Position numbers and translations under genes: made by a program. DNA of 64,000 nucleotides from Vibrio renipiscarius (lineage in GTDB: Bacteria; Pseudomonadota; Gammaproteobacteria; Enterobacterales; Vibrionaceae): the NCBI RefSeq assembly GCF_000827885.1, contig NZ_JTKH01000008.1:160588-224587 (forward strand), written 5' to 3'. Below, piece after piece: positions 10,098 through 21,256 of this stretch (position 1 is its first letter; each line of letters starts with the position of its first letter). The notes beneath the pieces were generated by a model. The model did no database searches. It had not been told where the DNA came from and saw only the letters and a list, made by a program, of their open reading frames with translations.

Positions 10098-10784
10098 ATG
10101 ACCATGCCAGTAAATACAATTATGGGGTTATTTGCAAAGTCCCCTATTAAGCCTTTGCAGCGCCACGTAGTGTGCGTAAATGAATGCTGCTCTCACCTTG
10201 TAAACTTCTTTGAAGTTTGTGCACAAGGGGACTGGGAAAAAGCATCTGAAATTCGTGCTCAAATTTCTCACCTTGAGAAAGAAGCTGATGTGCTAAAGCG
10301 CGAGATTCGTCTGAAACTTCCTCGTGGTTTGTTTATGCCTGTGGACCGTAGCGATATGCTTGAGCTACTGACACAACAAGACAAACTCGCCAACCTTGCT
10401 AAAGATATCGCAGGTCGCGTTTATGGCCGCCAATTGGCGATTCCAGCTCCACTTCAAGAAAACTTTATCGCTTACGTGAAACGTTGTTTAGACGCAGCAC
10501 AACAAGCGCAAAAAGTGATCAGTGAGCTTGATGAACTGTTGGAGACAGGATTCAAAGGCCGTGAAGTCACTCTGGTTGCAGAGATGATTAATCAACTGGA
10601 TATGATTGAAGATGACACTGATGCGATGCAAATCCAACTTCGCCAACAATTAATGTTGATCGAACAAGATTTGAATCCTATCGATGTGATGTTCTTATAC
10701 AAGATTTTAGAATGGGTAGGCGGCATTGCCGATCAAGCACAGCGTGTAGGTGCTCGATTAGAAGTTATGCTTTCTCGCTCATAA
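10098..10784 (+). CDS. DUF47 (TIGR00153, PhoU-like) phosphate transport accessory protein
   Basis: This is a 228-aa helical protein of the DUF47/TIGR00153 family, related to PhoU and normally encoded next to Pit phosphate transporters. It is presumed to modulate Pit activity in the cytoplasm. The sequence is rich in heptad-like helices (for example SHLEKEADVLKREIRLKLP) and has no membrane segments or signal peptide. A second ATG six bases downstream (10104) is an equally possible start; both are served by TTAGG. It lies 130 bp upstream of pitA on the same strand, consistent with an operon. Confidence 0.9.
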   Translation: MTMPVNTIMGLFAKSPIKPLQRHVVCVNECCSHLVNFFEVCAQGDWEKASEIRAQISHLEKEADVLKREIRLKLPRGLFMPVDRSDMLELLTQQDKLANLAKDIAGRVYGRQLAIPAPLQENFIAYVKRCLDAAQQAQKVISELDELLETGFKGREVTLVAEMINQLDMIEDDTDAMQIQLRQQLMLIEQDLNPIDVMFLYKILEWVGGIADQAQRVGARLEVMLSRS

Positions 10785-10914
10785 CGTTACGTTAAACTCA
10801 ATAACGAAGAGTATTTTTTAGCACACCCTGTTAGGCAATGAATATATCGGCGCCGATGGGGCTTTCTCGTGTCAAAAATTTGCTCCGCTTGTTATCAAAC
10901 AACTAGGTATTACG

Positions 10915-12174
10915 ATGGATATCCTTGCTAACTACGGCACTGTCCTGATTATTGTTGCAGCGATTTTTGGTTTCATGATGGCTATTGGTATTGGTGCGAA
11001 TGACGTTGCCAATGCAATGGGCACCTCTGTTGGCTCAAAAGCGCTTACTGTAAAACAAGCCATCATCATTGCGATGATCTTTGAATTTGCAGGTGCTTAT
11101 CTTGCTGGCGGTGAAGTAACCGATACGATCCGTAAAGGTGTTATCGAAACCTCTCTATTTGCCTCTCAACCTGATGTACTGGTTTACGGCATGATGTCTG
11201 CGCTATTAGCCGCAGGTACATGGCTATTACTTGCATCATACATGGGCTGGCCAGTGTCAACGACTCACTCAATCATCGGTGCAATCATCGGTTTTGCGTG
11301 TGTGTCTGTTGGTACTGAAGCGGTTGACTGGAGCAGCGTTCAAGGCATCGTGGGCAGTTGGATTATCACACCAGTGATTTCTGGCTTCTTCGCTTACGTT
11401 ATCTTTGTCAGCGCACAGCGACTGATCTTCGATACAGAGAAACCTCTTTTCAATGCTAAACGCTTTGTACCTGTATACATGTTTATCACCACGATGGTTA
11501 TCGCTCTGGTAACAATCAAAAAAGGTCTTAAACACGTTGGTCTACACCTATCAAACGGTGAAGCATGGGCTTGGGCTGCAGCGGTATCAGCAATGGTCAT
11601 GATTGGCGGTTACTTCTACATCCAGAAGAAATTTGCAAATCGTGAAGACGACCATGGCTTTGCGGGCGTAGAAGGCATCTTCAGCGTTCTAATGGTTATC
11701 ACTGCTTGTGCGATGGCATTTGCACACGGTTCAAACGATGTAGCAAACGCGATCGGTCCACTGGCGGCGGTTGTTTCTACCGTTGAACACATGGGCACCA
11801 TTACTGGTAAGAGCGAAATCGTATGGTGGATTCTTCCACTAGGTGGTTTTGGTATCGTGGTTGGTCTAGCGACGCTAGGTCACAAGGTAATGGCAACGGT
11901 GGGTACTGGTATCACAGAACTTACGCCCAGCCGTGGTTTTGCCGCTCAGCTAGCAACCGCATGTACTGTTGTTCTGGCATCAGGCACAGGTCTACCAATC
12001 TCAACCACACAAACGCTTGTGGGTGCGATTCTGGGTGTTGGTTTTGCTCGTGGTATTGCCGCACTGAACATGGGTGTCATTCGTAATATCGTAGCATCTT
12101 GGATTGTTACGCTACCAGCGGGTGCACTACTAGCTGTTGTATTCTTCTACGGCATTCAAGCGGCATTCGGCTAA
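10915..12174 (+). CDS. pitA: Low-affinity inorganic phosphate transporter Pit
   Basis: PitA is an inner-membrane Pi:H+ symporter that takes up metal-phosphate complexes. The 419-aa protein has about ten hydrophobic segments and the duplicated family signature: GANDVANAMGT near residue 27 and GSNDVANAIGP near residue 273. This reflects its inverted-repeat architecture. Paired PVSTT and PISTT motifs are also present. The start has AGG eight bases upstream. It is cotranscribed with the DUF47 protein and ends at a strong hairpin. The gene symbol follows the closest functional family; PitA and PitB cannot be separated from sequence alone. Confidence 0.92.
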   Translation: MDILANYGTVLIIVAAIFGFMMAIGIGANDVANAMGTSVGSKALTVKQAIIIAMIFEFAGAYLAGGEVTDTIRKGVIETSLFASQPDVLVYGMMSALLAAGTWLLLASYMGWPVSTTHSIIGAIIGFACVSVGTEAVDWSSVQGIVGSWIITPVISGFFAYVIFVSAQRLIFDTEKPLFNAKRFVPVYMFITTMVIALVTIKKGLKHVGLHLSNGEAWAWAAAVSAMVMIGGYFYIQKKFANREDDHGFAGVEGIFSVLMVITACAMAFAHGSNDVANAIGPLAAVVSTVEHMGTITGKSEIVWWILPLGGFGIVVGLATLGHKVMATVGTGITELTPSRGFAAQLATACTVVLASGTGLPISTTQTLVGAILGVGFARGIAALNMGVIRNIVASWIVTLPAGALLAVVFFYGIQAAFG

Positions 12175-12228
12175 TCAATACGTCAGCGTAATGTAAGCAC
12201 GCTGTCATTATTGACTCAATACCGCATA

Positions 12229-12254
12229 AAGGGAGGCTTAGCCTCCCTTCTTTG
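12229..12254 (+). terminator. pitA terminator
   Basis: A perfect 9-bp stem AAGGGAGGC/GCCTCCCTT with a TTA loop lies 54 bp after pitA. The T tract is interrupted (TTCTTTGTT). Confidence 0.7.
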
Positions 12255-12339
12255 TTGCACCCGAAAAAAAAACTTCATACTATTTGCTATCGGGGTTTTC
12301 TCCCCAGCTGAAAGCTTGATGACTGTTAAAGGATTTACC

Positions 12340-12951
12340 GTGAAAAAATTGGTTTTTATGATCTTAGCGTGTGTCATTGCTGTTCCTTCTGCAATGGCTA
12401 AAGATCGCTTTATCTCTGATAATCTATTCACTTACATGCATGCTGGGCCAAGTAACCAGTTTCGAATCATTGGCAGCGTGAATGCCGGTGAGCAAGTGAA
12501 GCTTATTGATGTTAATAAAGATTCTGGTTACAGCCAGGTCGTTGATAGTCGAGGCCGTAAAGGCTGGGTATCGACCAGCTTTATTACCACTCAAGAAGGT
12601 ATGTCAACTCGCCTACCAAAGCTTGAAAAAGAGCTATCGGTAGTAAAAGAGAAGTTGGCGAATGCTAGCGGCATTGCTAACCGTGAAAAAGAAGGCCTTG
12701 TTGATTCTCTCAACACCCGTAATAGCCAGATCTCTGAGCTGGAAAAAAATTACGGTGAGATGAGCCAGCAGCTGACGGCATCACAAACCGAAGTGCGTAA
12801 TCTACGCGCGAAACTTGATACGCAAAAAGATGATTTATTGCTGAAATATTTCATGTACGGCGGCGGTGTTGCCGGTATCGGTTTGTTGCTTGGTTTGCTA
12901 CTGCCCGTTTTAATGCCACGTAAGCGTAATTCGCCAAACGGCTGGGCATAA
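12340..12951 (+). CDS. ygiM: SH3-domain periplasmic/membrane protein, YgiM (TIGR04211) family
   Basis: The function of this family is not established. The 203-aa protein has a Sec signal peptide (about residues 1-22, ending AMA), a bacterial SH3 domain (about 23-90, with LFTYMHAGPS and GWVSTSFI), a coiled coil (about 95-165) and a C-terminal membrane helix (GIGLLLGLLLPVLMP) followed by basic residues. This predicts an inner-membrane protein with a periplasmic SH3 domain. I choose the GTG at 12340: AAAGGA sits six bases upstream and the signal peptide then begins normally. Frames starting at 12211 or 12319 add a non-conserved N-terminal tail and read through the pitA terminator. Confidence 0.88.
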   Translation: MKKLVFMILACVIAVPSAMAKDRFISDNLFTYMHAGPSNQFRIIGSVNAGEQVKLIDVNKDSGYSQVVDSRGRKGWVSTSFITTQEGMSTRLPKLEKELSVVKEKLANASGIANREKEGLVDSLNTRNSQISELEKNYGEMSQQLTASQTEVRNLRAKLDTQKDDLLLKYFMYGGGVAGIGLLLGLLLPVLMPRKRNSPNGWA

Positions 12952-12964
12952 ATAAACATCCAAT

Positions 12965-12993
12965 AAAAAAGGTCACATCGCGTGACCTTTTTT
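12965..12993. terminator. Bidirectional terminator between ygiM and gspB
   Basis: The GGTCAC/GTGACC stem is flanked by A6 and T6, serving convergent ygiM and gspB. Confidence 0.9.
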
Positions 12994-13062
12994 ATTACTC
13001 GAAACAGCAGAGAATCGTTTTCTGCCATCCTATCGCGTTCTTACCGAATCGCTCAGAGCACG

Positions 13063-13836
13063 CTACCCTTGCCAATCATACAGGGCGGGAATGCGAATCA
13101 ACTCACCATGAAACTCAATCACACAAGCTTGTGACTCTATCGCGATAAGTTCGATGCTATCGGGTAAATGATCCCCTTGTTTATATTCCACGTCGTTCAC
13201 TTTGACCCAACGTTTGGCTTCATTACTAGAGTACACATGCGTTTGAAAGTTAAGTGCCGGTAAACGGCTAAACCAGTGGCTGCTATTCTCAACTAAACTC
13301 TGAGCCTGCGTGCCTTCCGGTTCATCGTTCGTAAACTCTGGCGCATCCATCGCCACTTGTAAGCGCTGAGCGATATCAGGCGACAAGCCACTTAAATCAA
13401 GCCCACTTAACAAGTCATCATCACTCACCACTTGCTCTTCGATGTCTTGTTCAGCCGCCTCACCCGCTTGCGAGAGCGCTTCGGTCGATTGAAAGCTCGA
13501 CTCATCGATCATCGGTTCATCAATGAATGGCACTTCCGTTTGGGTATCGGCTAGCGTGGAAAACAGAGGGTATGGCAACATCTCCAATACCGCGGGCACT
13601 TCGATGATTTCTACCTTGCCCTGATTCTCTTCCACCCAGACATCACGTTCGCGGTCATAATAGCGAACACCCACCCAAGCCAGCGAAACCGCCACTGGCG
13701 TCAGTAACAAAAACACATTCAATGGCCAACGAGAACGAGAACGCGGCATCGCATTCGCATGGTAATGCAATGCCGATGCATGATGGCTCTGATAGCCTTT
13801 CTGAGACTCGCTAAGCTGTTCAATTAGATTTGCCAT
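13063..13836 (-). CDS. gspB: General secretion pathway protein B (GspB/ExeB type)
   Basis: GspB partners GspA in placing the type II secretin through the peptidoglycan in Aeromonas and Vibrio. The 257-aa protein has a short cytoplasmic basic N-terminus, one membrane helix at about residues 38-57, an acidic low-complexity linker (about 80-160) and a C-terminal GspB domain (about 190-255, including VNDVEYKQGDHLPDSIELIAI). Its ATG overlaps the gspA stop by one base (TAATG), so it is translationally coupled. It is convergent with ygiM. The main type II secretion operon is not in this window. Confidence 0.9.
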   Translation of the reverse strand: MANLIEQLSESQKGYQSHHASALHYHANAMPRSRSRWPLNVFLLLTPVAVSLAWVGVRYYDRERDVWVEENQGKVEIIEVPAVLEMLPYPLFSTLADTQTEVPFIDEPMIDESSFQSTEALSQAGEAAEQDIEEQVVSDDDLLSGLDLSGLSPDIAQRLQVAMDAPEFTNDEPEGTQAQSLVENSSHWFSRLPALNFQTHVYSSNEAKRWVKVNDVEYKQGDHLPDSIELIAIESQACVIEFHGELIRIPALYDWQG

Positions 13837-15479
13837 TACTCTTCCTCACCCAACATCAAATGGGGCGCTTGATCTTGCGAGAGCAGCTCTAAACGCTGCA
13901 AAGTACGCTGCCCAGCAATACCATCCACTTCGAGCCCCTGCCAATGCTGAAACAAGCTGACTTTATGCGTTAATGCTTCGCCATAATGCTCAGTATTACT
14001 CATCGGCAATTCCAGTAGGTGTGATAGTTGATAATCTAAGCTCGCAACGGCATGGCCACTCATGCCCGGCTTCAACGCTTGTGGCCATAGTTTTTGCCAA
14101 ATAAGGTAATATTCACCCGACCAAATTTCATCAAGCCAATGTCGCTCAAACCCAACCCGTTGCCCATCAATAAGCAGCTCAACGCGCTCTTGGTTCGCTT
14201 TGTAGAGAATGGCGTAATACGGCTTATCCTCAATCGTGACGTTCAATACCACCGGCAAATTCGCCGCGAGCACCTGTTCAAACGGGCCACTGAAATTTTG
14301 GCAATGAAACAGTGATTGCGGGTTATCAACGCACATTTTATCCACGACGGAAGCACGATACCCCCACACTTTATACAATTCAGAAAGTGCATGCTCAAGC
14401 GGCGCGGCTTGCTCGGTATTTCCTTTTAAAATAAGCGAATTGAGTGCTGATGGATAAACCAATTCCTGCTCGATACGATTTGGCTTTTTGGGGTACTGTT
14501 GCTCAATACTGGCTTGCACATAGTGTCGGAATGATTCGGGCAAAGACGGTTCGGCATACAGCCAACTGCCCCAAGCCAATACGATGCCCGCCGCAGTGCA
14601 AAGCAGGGCCTGCATCCAATGATGACCGAACGACTTAGTTCTGATCTTGGCTTGTGGTGCATAATAATTCGCTTGAAAGCTCATTACTTCTTCACAAGCC
14701 CACTCAACGGATGGATTGGATGGCGCAGCTTCACCCCGTTGATAGGCTTGCTTTAATGCCGCATCACATACTAAGTTTATTAAGCGTGGAATGCCCTGCG
14801 TTTCTTGGGCAATCAGCTTGAGTGCTTTCGTGGAGAAGAGCTCACTGTCTCCCCCTGCGAGTTGCAGGCGGAAACGAATATATTTCGCCGTTTCATCCAC
14901 ATCGAGGGGCAATAAATGGTAACGCCCCGTCACTCGCTGCGCCAATTGTCGCAATTGCGGCATCTGTAGCTTTTGCTGCAATTCTGGCTGACCAATCAAC
15001 AGGACTTTAAGCAACTTGCGCTGCTCGGTTTCGAGGTTGGTCAATAAGCGCAATTGCTCCAACACTTCCGCAGACAGGTGCTGAGCTTCATCAATCAATA
15101 ATAAGGTTTGCTTGCCCTGTGCATAACTCTCTAATAAAAACTGTTTAATGGTCGTGGTCAGCTGCTTTAATGTGGCACTTTCCCCGTATTCCAAAGAGAA
15201 CTCATCACAAATCGCTTCTAATAACTCAACATTAGAAAAGGTAGGATTTAGAATACACCCTGCCTGCGTCGACGCATCGAGCGCTTTAAGCATGGCTTTT
15301 GAGACGGTGGTTTTACCCGTTCCAACCTCCCCCGTCAGCATCGCAAAACCGCCACCATCACCTAACCCAGCTTGGAGGTGATAGATCGCTTCTTTATGAC
15401 GTTGACTTAAATAGAGGAACCGTGGGTTAGGGACAATCGAAAACGGTAGCTCCACAAATCCAAAATGAGTGTTATACAT
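13836..15479 (-). CDS. gspA: General secretion pathway ATPase GspA (ExeA type)
   Basis: GspA is an inner-membrane AAA+ ATPase with a periplasmic peptidoglycan-binding end that helps multimerise the type II secretin. The 547-aa protein has Walker A GEVGTGKTT at 50-58, Walker B LLLIDEAQ near 130, one membrane helix at about 280-297 (QALLCTAAGIVLAWGSWLY) and a C-terminal peptidoglycan-binding repeat (VDGIAGQRTLQRL). The start at 15479 (MYNTHFGFVELPFS) matches the family N-terminus; the open frame extends 60 codons further but runs into the divergent cca gene. The intergenic region with cca is 89 bp and must hold both promoters. Confidence 0.93.
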   Translation of the reverse strand: MYNTHFGFVELPFSIVPNPRFLYLSQRHKEAIYHLQAGLGDGGGFAMLTGEVGTGKTTVSKAMLKALDASTQAGCILNPTFSNVELLEAICDEFSLEYGESATLKQLTTTIKQFLLESYAQGKQTLLLIDEAQHLSAEVLEQLRLLTNLETEQRKLLKVLLIGQPELQQKLQMPQLRQLAQRVTGRYHLLPLDVDETAKYIRFRLQLAGGDSELFSTKALKLIAQETQGIPRLINLVCDAALKQAYQRGEAAPSNPSVEWACEEVMSFQANYYAPQAKIRTKSFGHHWMQALLCTAAGIVLAWGSWLYAEPSLPESFRHYVQASIEQQYPKKPNRIEQELVYPSALNSLILKGNTEQAAPLEHALSELYKVWGYRASVVDKMCVDNPQSLFHCQNFSGPFEQVLAANLPVVLNVTIEDKPYYAILYKANQERVELLIDGQRVGFERHWLDEIWSGEYYLIWQKLWPQALKPGMSGHAVASLDYQLSHLLELPMSNTEHYGEALTHKVSLFQHWQGLEVDGIAGQRTLQRLELLSQDQAPHLMLGEEE

Positions 15480-15568
15480 AGTAATGGTCGCTGGGAATTT
15501 ATGGATAACGAAAGTAACATTGCTGACCAGAATAGCCAATGGCAATCCAAACAAATAGAGAGGCAAAA

Positions 15569-16786
15569 GTGCAAAGATACTTAGTCGGTGGGGCGGTTCG
15601 CGATCAGTTACTCGACCTTGAGGTGTATGATCAAGATTGGGTAGTCGTTGGTGCGACACCAGAATATATGCTACAGCAAGGCTATACCGCAGTAGGGAAA
15701 GACTTCCCTGTGTTTCTGCACCCTAAATCGAAACAAGAGCACGCCCTCGCCCGTACGGAACGAAAAACGGGTGCCGGTTATACCGGGTTTGATTGCTACT
15801 TTGCACCGGATGTCACTCTAGAAGAAGACTTATTGCGCCGCGACTTAACCATTAATGCAATGGCACAAGACGGAAATGGCCATATCATCGACCCATTCGG
15901 CGGCCAACACGATCTGATTAACCGCAAATTGCGCCATGTTTCTGATGCCTTTGTCGAAGATCCTCTGCGCGTATTACGCGTCGCACGCTTCGCTGCCAAA
16001 CTGGCACATTTGGGCTTTACAGTGGCAGACGAAACTTTGCTACTCATGGCTCAAATTGTCCAAAAGGGCGAACTGGAACATTTAACCGCAGAGCGTGTTT
16101 GGCAAGAATGGCAAAAATCCTTAACGACCCAAGATCCTGATGTTTTCTTGCAAGTGCTGCGAGATTGCGGCGCACTTGCGGTCGTATTGCCCGAGATCGA
16201 TCAGCTGTTTGGTGTTCCTCAGCCAGAGCAGTGGCACCCTGAAATTGACACCGGCGTACACACGTTACTCGTTGCGAAACAAGCGGCCCGACTCAGTCCC
16301 TCTCCCATCGTTCGCTTTGCCGCTCAAGTGCACGACTTAGGCAAAGGAGTGACGCCTGAAAAAGAATGGCCAAGCCATAAAATGCATTGTCATACCGGAC
16401 TTAAACTGATTAAAGCCCTGTGTGCCCGCATCCGAGTTCCTAATGAATACCGCGATTTAGCGCTGATGGTATGTGAACAACATTCCAATATTCACCGTGC
16501 GGCTGAGTTGAAATCGGCCACTAAACTCAAAATACTCAATAAATTTGATGTCTGGCGTAAACCCGAAAGATTAGACGACATTTTACTGTGCTGCATGGCA
16601 GATAGCCGCGGACGCACAGGACATGAAAAGATTGAATACCCGCAGAAGTCTCTGTTTGAAGACGCCTATCAGGCTGCGTTAGCGGTGGACGTTAAAGCGA
16701 TCATTGCCGACGGATTTAAAGGGGCGGCGATTCGAGAAGAAATGGATGTTCGACGAGTGATGGCCATCGAAAACGGCCGAACATAA
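15569..16786 (+). CDS. cca: CCA tRNA nucleotidyltransferase
   Basis: This enzyme adds or repairs the 3' CCA end of tRNAs; it is a class II enzyme of the bacterial type with an HD phosphohydrolase domain. GGAVRD spans residues 7-12, catalytic aspartates are D21 and D23 (DQDW), and [10 protein letters not shown] follows in the neck region. The HD motif HDLGKG appears near 255. I choose the GTG at 15569, preceded by AGAGG, because it gives a 405-aa protein whose D21/D23 match the E. coli numbering. An in-frame ATG 30 bp upstream has no clear ribosome-binding site. Terminated by its own hairpin. Confidence 0.95.
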   Translation: MQRYLVGGAVRDQLLDLEVYDQDWVVVGATPEYMLQQGYTAVGKDFPVFLHPKSKQEHALARTERKTGAGYTGFDCYFAPDVTLEEDLLRRDLTINAMAQDGNGHIIDPFGGQHDLINRKLRHVSDAFVEDPLRVLRVARFAAKLAHLGFTVADETLLLMAQIVQKGELEHLTAERVWQEWQKSLTTQDPDVFLQVLRDCGALAVVLPEIDQLFGVPQPEQWHPEIDTGVHTLLVAKQAARLSPSPIVRFAAQVHDLGKGVTPEKEWPSHKMHCHTGLKLIKALCARIRVPNEYRDLALMVCEQHSNIHRAAELKSATKLKILNKFDVWRKPERLDDILLCCMADSRGRTGHEKIEYPQKSLFEDAYQAALAVDVKAIIADGFKGAAIREEMDVRRVMAIENGRT

Positions 16787-16840
16787 CAAAGCCATAGGCC
16801 ACGCAAAGCCGTGTCCCTGCGCAATTAGACTCTCACAACA

Positions 16841-16869
16841 AACGTCTCAACACTTGAGGCGTTTTTTTT
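16841..16869 (+). terminator. cca terminator
   Basis: A 10-bp stem AACGTCTCAA/TTGAGGCGTT with a CAC loop is followed by eight T residues. Confidence 0.9.
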
Positions 16870-16915
16870 GCGTGGCAAAGTGTAGAGCGCGCTCACTGTG
16901 AGCTTTCCTCCAAAG

Positions 16916-16945
16916 ACAAAAAGGCCCCACCGAAGTGGAGCCTTT
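16916..16945 (-). terminator. eno terminator
   Basis: On the minus strand the stem GGCTCCACTT/AGGTGGGGCC type hairpin with a TTCG-like loop is followed by T5, 34 bp after the eno stop. Confidence 0.85.
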
Positions 16946-16978
16946 CAAAGCATTAAGCGAATAACTTAGAAATCTAAA

Positions 16979-20147
<3,169 letters not shown>

Positions 20148-20199
20148 TTAGCTGAACTGAAGCCGCCCTTCTTGCCTTAAATTATCATCGGGCAAGAGT

Positions 20200-20997
20200 T
20201 TACTTCGATTCATCCCGTTTGACTTCGTCCCACCAAGCGTCTAATTCGTCCAAATTGCACTGATTAAGTTGTCGTCCATTTTGCGCTACTTTTTGCTCAA
20301 CCGATTGAAAGCGCTTTACAAACTTCAAGTTGGCTTTGGCCAGTGCCACTTCAGGATTAACTCGCAGATGACGGGATAAATTCACCGTTGCAAACAGCAA
20401 GTCACCGAGTTCCATTTCAACCTTGTCTTGCGCCACTTCCACTTGCAGCGCTTCTTCCATCACTTCATCGATTTCTTCACGAACTTTATCGACCACCGGA
20501 CCCAGTGAATCCCAATCAAAACCTACGCTGGCACACTTTTTTTGAATCTTTGTAGCACGTGAAAGTGCAGGTAGCGAGTTTGGTATTGAGTCTAGAATAC
20601 TTTGTTCTGATTTGCCTACTTGTGCCTTTTCTTTTGCTTTTTCTGCTTCCCAATTCGCACTAATTTCTTCATCAGAATTAAACGTAACCTCAGAAAAAAC
20701 ATGAGGATGTCGACGCGTTAATTTTTCATTAACCGTTGCAACGACCTCTGAAAAATCGAACAAATCTTGTTCTTTCGCCAGCTGGCTATAAAAGATCACT
20801 TGGAACAATAAATCCCCCAGTTCTTCTTTTAGATTCGGCCAATCTTGATTATGAATTGCATCCACCACTTCATACGTTTCTTCGATAGTATGCGGCACAA
20901 TTGTTTCAAAATTTTGTTGACGATCCCAAGGGCATCCCTCTTTCGGATCGCGCAACTTGGCCATAATCTGTTCTAACTGTTCAATTGGGTGACTCAT
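20200..20997 (-). CDS. mazG: Nucleoside triphosphate pyrophosphohydrolase MazG
   Basis: MazG hydrolyses (d)NTPs to NMP and PPi, cleaning aberrant nucleotides and, in E. coli, modulating ppGpp. The 265-aa protein contains two MazG helical-bundle repeats: the first with [11 protein letters not shown] and [12 protein letters not shown] (about 35-75), the second with [11 protein letters not shown] and [12 protein letters not shown] (about 165-205). These hold the acidic metal-binding residues. The start at 20997 aligns with the usual N-terminus ([14 protein letters not shown] near residue 15); an ATG six bases upstream is also possible, and both are served by AAGGA. It lies between relA and pyrG as in enterobacteria. 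Confidence 0.95.
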   Translation of the reverse strand: MSHPIEQLEQIMAKLRDPKEGCPWDRQQNFETIVPHTIEETYEVVDAIHNQDWPNLKEELGDLLFQVIFYSQLAKEQDLFDFSEVVATVNEKLTRRHPHVFSEVTFNSDEEISANWEAEKAKEKAQVGKSEQSILDSIPNSLPALSRATKIQKKCASVGFDWDSLGPVVDKVREEIDEVMEEALQVEVAQDKVEMELGDLLFATVNLSRHLRVNPEVALAKANLKFVKRFQSVEQKVAQNGRQLNQCNLDELDAWWDEVKRDESK

Positions 20998-21011
20998 TTT
21001 CATTTTTTCCT

Positions 21012-21047
21012 TAAACAAAAAGGCGAGCAGCATAACCACTCACCTTT
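21012..21047 (-). terminator. Terminator between relA and mazG
   Basis: On the minus strand a 9-bp stem (AAAGGTGAG/CTCGCCTTT with one G-U pair) is followed by TTTTTG. It ends 9 bp before the possible upstream mazG start, so mazG may need its own promoter or readthrough. Confidence 0.7.
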
Positions 21048-21207
21048 GTAATTTTTATTTGTGCCGTTTGCTGGCATACGGATTCTGGCCGTCTAAGTGC
21101 TAAAACTAGATTCCCTATCACGCGCGTTTCGCTGTAAGGATTGACCACTCGAGTCTTTTTTCTCAGTCGACCCAAAAATGATGCTGAAGCCATTCTCTAA
21201 ATAATGG

Positions 21208-21239
21208 CGACTGTCGCGTTGTTGATTGCGCGACAGTCG
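21208..21239. repeat. Strong inverted repeat after relA
   Basis: An 11-bp perfect stem (CGACTGTCGCG/CGCGACAGTCG) with a 10-base loop lies 17 bp downstream of the relA stop. There is no T tract on either side, so it is more likely a 3'-end stabilising structure than a simple terminator. Confidence 0.7.
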
Positions 21240-21256
21240 TCAGTATGACGAGAATG

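Noticed and set aside
12211..12339. N-terminal extension of YgiM (43 extra residues)
   Set aside because: It covers the pitA terminator hairpin and delays the signal peptide; the GTG at 12340 has a good ribosome-binding site.
15480..15659. N-terminal extension of GspA (60 residues)
   Set aside because: It would overlap the cca coding region on the other strand; the family begins at MYNTHFGF.
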